A stretch of DNA of 64,000 bases from Aquanectria penicillioides (taxonomy: Eukaryota; Ascomycota; Sordariomycetes; Hypocreales; Nectriaceae), in assembly GCA_003415625.1 (NCBI GenBank), contig PYIU01000003.1, forward strand, positions 868,001-932,000, read 5' to 3'. Below the pieces are notes generated by a model. The model was not told the DNA's origin and made no database searches. It saw only the letters and a list, made by a program, of their open reading frames with translations. Below are positions 58,401-64,000 of the stretch, one piece after another. How positions within the stretch are numbered: the first letter of the stretch is position 1; every line of letters starts with the position of its first letter. The position numbers were made by a program, and so were the translations under genes.

Positions 58401-61400
58401 GCAGTTCTGGCTCCAGAGCCATCTGAACATGGATAACAAACAAGATTCCGCAGCGGCCTGCATATATATCACCATATCACATATTTCCACCCACTACTGA
58501 TCCGTGTAAGCCAGCGTGCCGGAGAACCAGAAAATGCAGGGCTGGAGTTGCAGTTGCTGTAATAGCACCGCGTCTTATTCACCTCTCCTGCTATCGCTGT
58601 CGTCCCTGTCCCCGTCATATCAGCGGCCAGATACAGATACCATGTAACTTCGCAAAACCCAGAGACGGAAAGGTACAAAAAACAAAACCACACCCCTCAA
58701 CACCACTACGCCCATCTCGACACACCTTGATTCCCTTGTCAACCCAAACGAACTGGTCGGTCCGTTCCCACCCTCTTCCTTGATTCCGCTCGTCCCATTG
58801 TCCAATAGCTGAGCCTTCTCCCACTCCCTTTTGCTCTTCCCAACCTCTGCCCTCCAGATCCGCCACGCGATTCTCTCATCGTATTGTCATGCATGTCTTG
58901 GCGGGCAACCCGTATGGTAAGTACAGTACATAGTACGGATAGATAGAGCAGAGCCCGTGACGTAGGGTGCTAGTCTCTTTTTTTTTTTTACCACAATTCA
59001 ATTTTTTTTTTTTTTTTTTGGAAGCGTGTGTTTTTTGTGAGACACACTCGCACAAGACACCCAACAAATGGCGGGTCTGTCTGCAACCTCATCGCGTCGC
59101 ATGGCAGATTGTCAGTCTTACAGGAAACAACAATAAACAATGGCACGCATGCGCTGCACAGCACAAAACACAAAAGACCTCGCTATCTCCGCGGAAGCCG
59201 TGGGATCTCGAGCATCCCCCATCCCGCATCCGCATGTCTCATCCTGAGACGAGGGTACCCTCACTCGGCTCCCGCATACAGCCTACCAACCAAACACCAT
59301 CTTGTCTCAATGTGTGATTTTGCAAAACTGCCTGATATCGAAAAAAAGGGAAGGATAAAAAGAGGGGTTTTTTTTTTAATGATACTAATAAAACACCCAC
59401 AAAAAGTATACAGAATAGAGGCAAGGCCACGCAACTATCAAGGCCCTTGGAGCTAAAACGCTGCGTGGGGGGAGCGGTGTTGCAACGCGCGGACCCAGAT
59501 GCTAGGGAGGCAGCAGAAGCAGGGAAGCAAGCGAGCCATCAATGCAGGAGACGCACGTCGATGGAGTCGCAGAGGAAACATACTGTACCTAGAATGTAAG
59601 ATAGAGAGAGGCTTTGTCTCAAGTCAACCCACCTCTAGAGCACATACTTCTCTCGATACTCACATCGACAAGGTTGGGGCTGGTTTGAGAAGGATGGAAG
59701 CAGCCCAAAGAAGAAAAATCACAAGGGGACGACGATATGTAGTCTCGTCTCGGTCAACAAGCGTCTTTTCTGGTTTCGCAGCGGCCGCCGCAGCCGTCGC
59801 CTGGCAAAACTGCTCACTTGCACCATTATCTACAACACCAACACCATGGACCATTTAAGCCAGAAAGGGCTCGCCCAGCAGTGTTAGTTTGCAGATTGGC
59901 GGGCCACTCGTCCCATCACGCGCATCGCACCATCCATGCTGTCGGTGGGGGGGGCAGAGGTTGGGCAAGGGACTGGACGGATGGGGTGGGTGGATGGCCG
60001 TGGTCTTTTTCCGTCCGGTGTTTATTGTGCGGCTTGGAGTTTGATCTCGTAAGCAGCGAATGGGAAAGGGAAAAAAGCACAGCATCAGAATAAGGGAAAT
60101 GTCGTCCAGAGTCTCGAGATGGTGTCTCGGATCCCGTATCGAGGAGCCTCGCATTGGTGGGCTGCAAGGGATGAACTCTGGCGTACCCCATTTGAGGCTA
60201 CAATACGAAGCCATGGCATCCGCTGATTGCTTGACTGGATGACGGGTGCGTACCTGCACACGCACACCCAGAGCGACGATGTAACCACGCCGGATGGTTA
60301 AGGGTTCTTTGTCGCCATATCGTGACGGTTTCGGTCTTTTACCCTCGCAGTCGCAGCTCTGCACGCCCATGTTCACGCTCATGTTCGACGAGAGCCCCTG
60401 CTCGTCAGCGAATGGGTCAAGGCCATCACGAGCCACGGAGGCCGTCCGGGCTCGCTAGCGGCTCCCGCAACGGTCCGGATCAGAAGCTCGTTCGTCCATC
60501 GACGAGAGTCGGTGTGTACATGTACCGGCTGGTATGCTTCGGTGCTGCAAGTTACAGTGAATGGACTTTGATGTCTCTTATGCTCGAGGACAGTACTGGT
60601 ACGTGGGCGGAGGGGAGTCAGGGTCCACCTCCTGCAAACCACCCGCCGCCGGCTGCAGTCTCGAGACGCCCGCGTGGTTCGAGGTCTCACTTTAGTCCGG
60701 CCGCCGCAATAAGACGAGAATAAACGACATCGATCGATCACAAGACAAGCACGCATGCCGCTGCCGCCGCTGCACATGTACAGGACCGATGGCGTTTGGT
60801 GTTTGCCTGTTTGTCTTTGTTTTGTGGGTTCCGAGGCGAGCGCGGCAAGTTCCTCGGTGGCAGGTCAAAAAGCAAAACCATCTAGAGGGCACGAGGCGTG
60901 AGGGCGTGATAAGCCTCACCACTCTGTGGCCCTCCCTCGCCGGACCGCAAACTGAATCCTGCAGCCACCAGCCGCCCGTTTTTCCCTATCTTTCGAGAGT
61001 GGCGCCCGTGAAAAGTTTGTTTCCAATGGTAACAAAAAAAAAAAAAAAAACCAGTTGCGTCGCTTTTGCATCATCCATGACAAACGCATAATTGATACGG
61101 TACCCCGCCATCAGCTCCTCGATCAATCGAAGGAAGGGCAAAGTTTAAAAATCCTCCAACGGCTGTATGGAGCAGAGAGAGTTGTCGTGGGACGTGCCCA
61201 GACAGGCCGGGGCCGAGATACTTCGATGGGGAAATACAACAGCAGGTACTCTTGACATTGGCCGCCACAGCAGCCCAATGACACTTTTTGCCCCAGGTGC
61301 ATGCATATATTGATTGAGATTATACAAAGAGGCTGGATGAGAGGCGCCGACCTGCCGTCAAATGCAGCCATTGGCAGGGGAAACCGCACCGACTCAGGAG

Positions 61401-61973
61401 ACGCCCGGCGGTCGCTCAACACCACCCGCCGGAGCCGACCTGCCGTAAGGCTGGCCTGAGAGCCGGCTGCGGCTGCTCTACGAGATGAAGCCATCACCAG
61501 GCCCCGATGATGCTAAATATTCCCATCCAACCTTGAAACATGGTTGTCAGACGCAGCCTGGACGTCGTGATGAGGTCTCGTGAAGGCCCTTGTGACCGCC
61601 CCACCAAAAACCCGCTGCCGTCGCCATGACGTCTTCACCGCAGCGGCTCCCGCTGACCACTCCCAGGCCGCGCTCGTGGCAGGTGCCTGGGTGCGCGCTC
61701 ATACCCCGGACGGCCCAAGCTCCTGTCGCGCCGAGAACTGCAACGAATTCCCGTGCCGCCCGCCCCGATCGTCCCTTTTCACGACCTCATCAAACCGCCT
61801 GCAGTCGCTCCCACTGCCCGCTCAGATCCATCGCTAAGGCCTACTTCGAAAAACACCTCATCAAATGTGAGGAGTCGGTCCGCTGCCCCCATCCGGCCCC
61901 ACCATCCGGCCCGTCTCCGGCCAACTTCCTTCCTTCAACCCTCCGCCTCCGCCACCCCGAGCCGCCCGTCATC
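52455..61973. other. Gene-poor region between divergent WSC and PI-PLC genes
   Basis: About 9.5 kb in which I can support no gene. It has an A22 run (52830-52851), T-rich tracts near 58980-59020, and A runs near 61035. The first kilobase is presumably the WSC promoter and leader, and the last 500 bases the PI-PLC leader. Open frames exist on both strands (the longest, at 59855-60436 minus, contains DPFADEQGLSSNMS), but none matches a family I know. Confidence 0.45.
52830..52851. repeat. Poly(dA:dT) tract upstream of the WSC gene
   Basis: A run of 22 A on the plus strand, about 375-400 bp upstream of the WSC start. Such tracts commonly exclude nucleosomes in fungal promoters; its role here is inference. 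Confidence 0.7.
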
Positions 61974-63101
61974 ATGCCTTCCATCGCCGGGTTCTCCGGC
62001 CTCAAAGGCCGGCTGACCGGCCCCTCGCGCCGCTTCCCGCTGTTCATCTCTGCGACGGCCATCTTCGCCATGACTCTCTTCTACCTCCTGCTGTCCCTGG
62101 GGCCTTGCATGGTCTGGGGCGTCTGCTACCGTGGCTACCAGAGCGCCTACAGCTTCGACGCCGGCCTCGCCCACAACCCGGACTGGATGGCCTCCATCCC
62201 CGATGACGTGCACCTCACCGACCTGAGCATCCCGGGGACTCATGACACCATGACCTATGCCATCGGCAGCGAACGCCTGCAGTGCCAGAACTGGAACCTC
62301 AGCATGCAGCTCGACTCCGGTCTTCGATATTTCGATATCCGAGCCAGGCTGCGAGACGACGAGTTGCAGATCTACCACGCCGACGGCTACACGGGCTTCA
62401 GCTTCACGAATGTCCTCCTCACCATGTTCGAGTTCCTCGATGCGAACCCGTCCGAGACCATCGTCATGCGTCTGAAGCAGGAGGGCAAGCCCATTGGGAA
62501 TGCAAACACGATATCGTTTGAAGACTCCTTCAACCGCTACCGCCAGACCGATCCTCTGACCACCACCGGCGCCGACCACCTCTACATCTACGACCGCTCC
62601 AGCCCGCTGCCCAAGCTCGGCGAGCTGCGGTCCAAGATCTTCATCCTTCAGGAATTCCCGGACCAACACGGCCCATACGGCCTGGAGTGGGACGGGAAAC
62701 AGATGGCCCTCGAGGACTTCTGGATCATCCCGGACATTTACCACCTCGCGGACAAGTGGATGGCCATCCGCACCGCCCTGGAGCTTGCCGCCACGGCCAG
62801 CCACGACAACTCAGTCCTCTACGTCGCCCACGTCTCGGCTTCGGTCGGCGTCTTGCCCATCGAGGCCGCCGCGGGCCCCATGAACAGGACCATGGCGGGC
62901 ATGAACGACATGACAGGCCAATGGATCGAGGACTTTGAGGACAACCCCGATGCCACCCGCACCGGCATCGTCATCCTCGACTTCCCCGGGCGGAGACTCA
63001 TCAACGCCATCCTGCAGTGGAACGAGCCGCTCAAGCACAAATCTCGGCGCAACTTATTAAACTCTCGCTGGTGGTCCTCGGTATTATCGAGATGCTGGTA
63101 G
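61974..63101 (+). CDS. PI-PLC X-domain (PLC-like phosphodiesterase) membrane-anchored protein
   Basis: A single exon of 375 residues. Residues about 21-50 are a hydrophobic signal-anchor (FPLFISATAIFAMTLFYLLL). The PI-PLC X domain follows: LTDLSIPGTHDTM places the first catalytic His at 90, YFDIRAR is the conserved strand, and IYHADGYTGFSF places the second His at 135. ETIVMRLKQE and IFILQEFP continue the barrel. This is the bacterial/secreted-type PLC fold without EF-hand, C2 or Y domains. It probably cleaves phosphoinositide or GPI-like substrates at a membrane; activity is inference. The ATG at 61974 was chosen because it directly precedes the anchor. The frame is open upstream to an ATG at 61626, which would add 116 low-complexity residues. 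Confidence 0.88.
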   Translation: MPSIAGFSGLKGRLTGPSRRFPLFISATAIFAMTLFYLLLSLGPCMVWGVCYRGYQSAYSFDAGLAHNPDWMASIPDDVHLTDLSIPGTHDTMTYAIGSERLQCQNWNLSMQLDSGLRYFDIRARLRDDELQIYHADGYTGFSFTNVLLTMFEFLDANPSETIVMRLKQEGKPIGNANTISFEDSFNRYRQTDPLTTTGADHLYIYDRSSPLPKLGELRSKIFILQEFPDQHGPYGLEWDGKQMALEDFWIIPDIYHLADKWMAIRTALELAATASHDNSVLYVAHVSASVGVLPIEAAAGPMNRTMAGMNDMTGQWIEDFEDNPDATRTGIVILDFPGRRLINAILQWNEPLKHKSRRNLLNSRWWSSVLSRCW

Positions 63102-64000
63102 AACGATAGCTGCTGTCACAGCTACAGCAAAAGAACCCTCCTCTTCCCCAAAGGGCAAGGGAAATCGGAAAGGACCGACGGCCCGTCAACGGAAAACCCC
63201 ACGCAGCTCAAACATGGCAAACTATATCACAGTCCCCCTAATTTCGGTGCGCCCAGCCGGGGACGAATAGAAGACGGCACAATCGAACATACACGCTATC
63301 CCGCAATTTTCGACTTTATTCATTTAAATTTTTTTTTTCTTCCTCCACCCCTCCGACTGCTCTTTTCCCCCCGCGTGAATAAAGGACAAATACACGACGA
63401 CCCAAATATCGATGTCCTGGTCGGCGCTGATCCTGGGCTTCGTCCCCTGCATCTGACGTGGAGCCGGTGGCGCCGGGTACGCGTTTCACCAGGGTACACT
63501 CCTGGAGCTGATCGTCAGGGACGAGGTCAACAAAAAAAAAAAAAAAAGGACCTGTTGTGATCATCATACACACGCCCCCCCTTTCTGTATTCTTGCTTGG
63601 GCAGCCCCCAGTCGACCACTGACAGGCCGGCTGGATGATGAGCATGGTGGTGATGGAGGCATGGAAAATCGGACTATTCGGAGTCCCTGGGAAAGCGTAA
63701 TACTAACCCTTGGTAGTAGCCTAACAGATGCGTCCATCCATACACAGACAGACAATTTTGCAAAAACACATCCACTCACGGCTGCTCCGCCTCCCTGGAC
63801 CGCACACCTGGGAGATGCGTTGTCACGCATTGCATGGCATTCGTTGAGCCAACCACTCGGGGTCCGAACTTGAGACCAGAAGGCGGTGATGACGCCTTCG
63901 ATGCTCTCCTTCGATCGAGAAGGATCTAGGCCGCGAGAAGAGGGGGGGAAAACAATAGATTACACACACACACATACACATTGCATTCACTGTTCTGGGA
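63102..64000. other. Downstream noncoding region
   Basis: The 3' flank of the PI-PLC gene to the window end. It includes an A-rich run near 63531-63547 and an AC microsatellite at 63962-63980. No gene seen. Confidence 0.55.
63962..63980. repeat. AC microsatellite
   Basis: About nine AC units, with one T interruption. Confidence 0.8.

Noticed and set aside
59855..60436. Minus-strand open frame of 193 codons with a possible 5' splice site near 60250
   Set aside because: The first 75 residues look somewhat real, but no family is recognised and the rest is low complexity.

Overview
This is a chromosomal window from a filamentous ascomycete. The genes carry short introns (about 50-90 nt, one likely near 150 nt) with GTRNGT donors and CTAAC-like branch points. 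Fungus-specific families are present: a Zn2Cys6 factor, HET, WSC, DUF300 and a homeobox/C2H2 protein. Gene content resembles Sordariomycetes, possibly Hypocreales; that placement is inference. There are no bacterial-type operons, CRISPR arrays or rRNA genes, and I found no convincing tRNA gene.

Layout. 1-12 kb: an HD-domain phosphohydrolase (1213-2065), a short nested LTR remnant (2646-2904), an uncharacterised low-complexity protein (6135-7571) and a Zn2Cys6 transcription factor (9379-11972). 12-18.5 kb: a dynamin-like GTPase (12736-15200) facing a PHO84-type phosphate transporter on the minus strand (15879-18345). 18.3-27.5 kb: a gene-poor stretch that holds a decayed arrestin-like gene (25339-26612, minus). 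27.5-41.3 kb: a homeobox/C2H2 regulator, homoserine O-acetyltransferase MET2 (minus) and the large THO-complex subunit THO2. MET2 and THO2 are divergent and share about 1 kb of promoter with sulfur-type elements. 43.8-52.5 kb: a DUF300 membrane protein, a broken HET-domain gene and a WSC cell-wall sensor (minus). 52.5-62 kb: a second gene-poor region of about 9.5 kb. 61.9-63.1 kb: a PI-PLC X-domain protein.

The genes are mostly housekeeping or regulatory and do not form an obvious pathway or biosynthetic cluster. The clearest functional link is the MET2 upstream region, with a CYS3-like site and a perfect TCACGTGA box.

The most consequential observation concerns sequence quality or gene decay. 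Five genes (Zn2Cys6, homeobox/C2H2, THO2, DUF300, HET) carry about ten reading-frame breaks. Most sit at short homopolymers, mainly C runs that look one base short. THO2 is a conserved core mRNA-export factor and its frame resumes at once, so most breaks are probably consensus indels. The HET gene has at least one break not explained by a homopolymer and may be a true pseudogene. I did not find a convincing new biological system. The best leads are the arrestin pseudogene with possible RIP-type stops, the nested LTR scar, the MET2/THO2 promoter and the two long gene-poor upstream regions.
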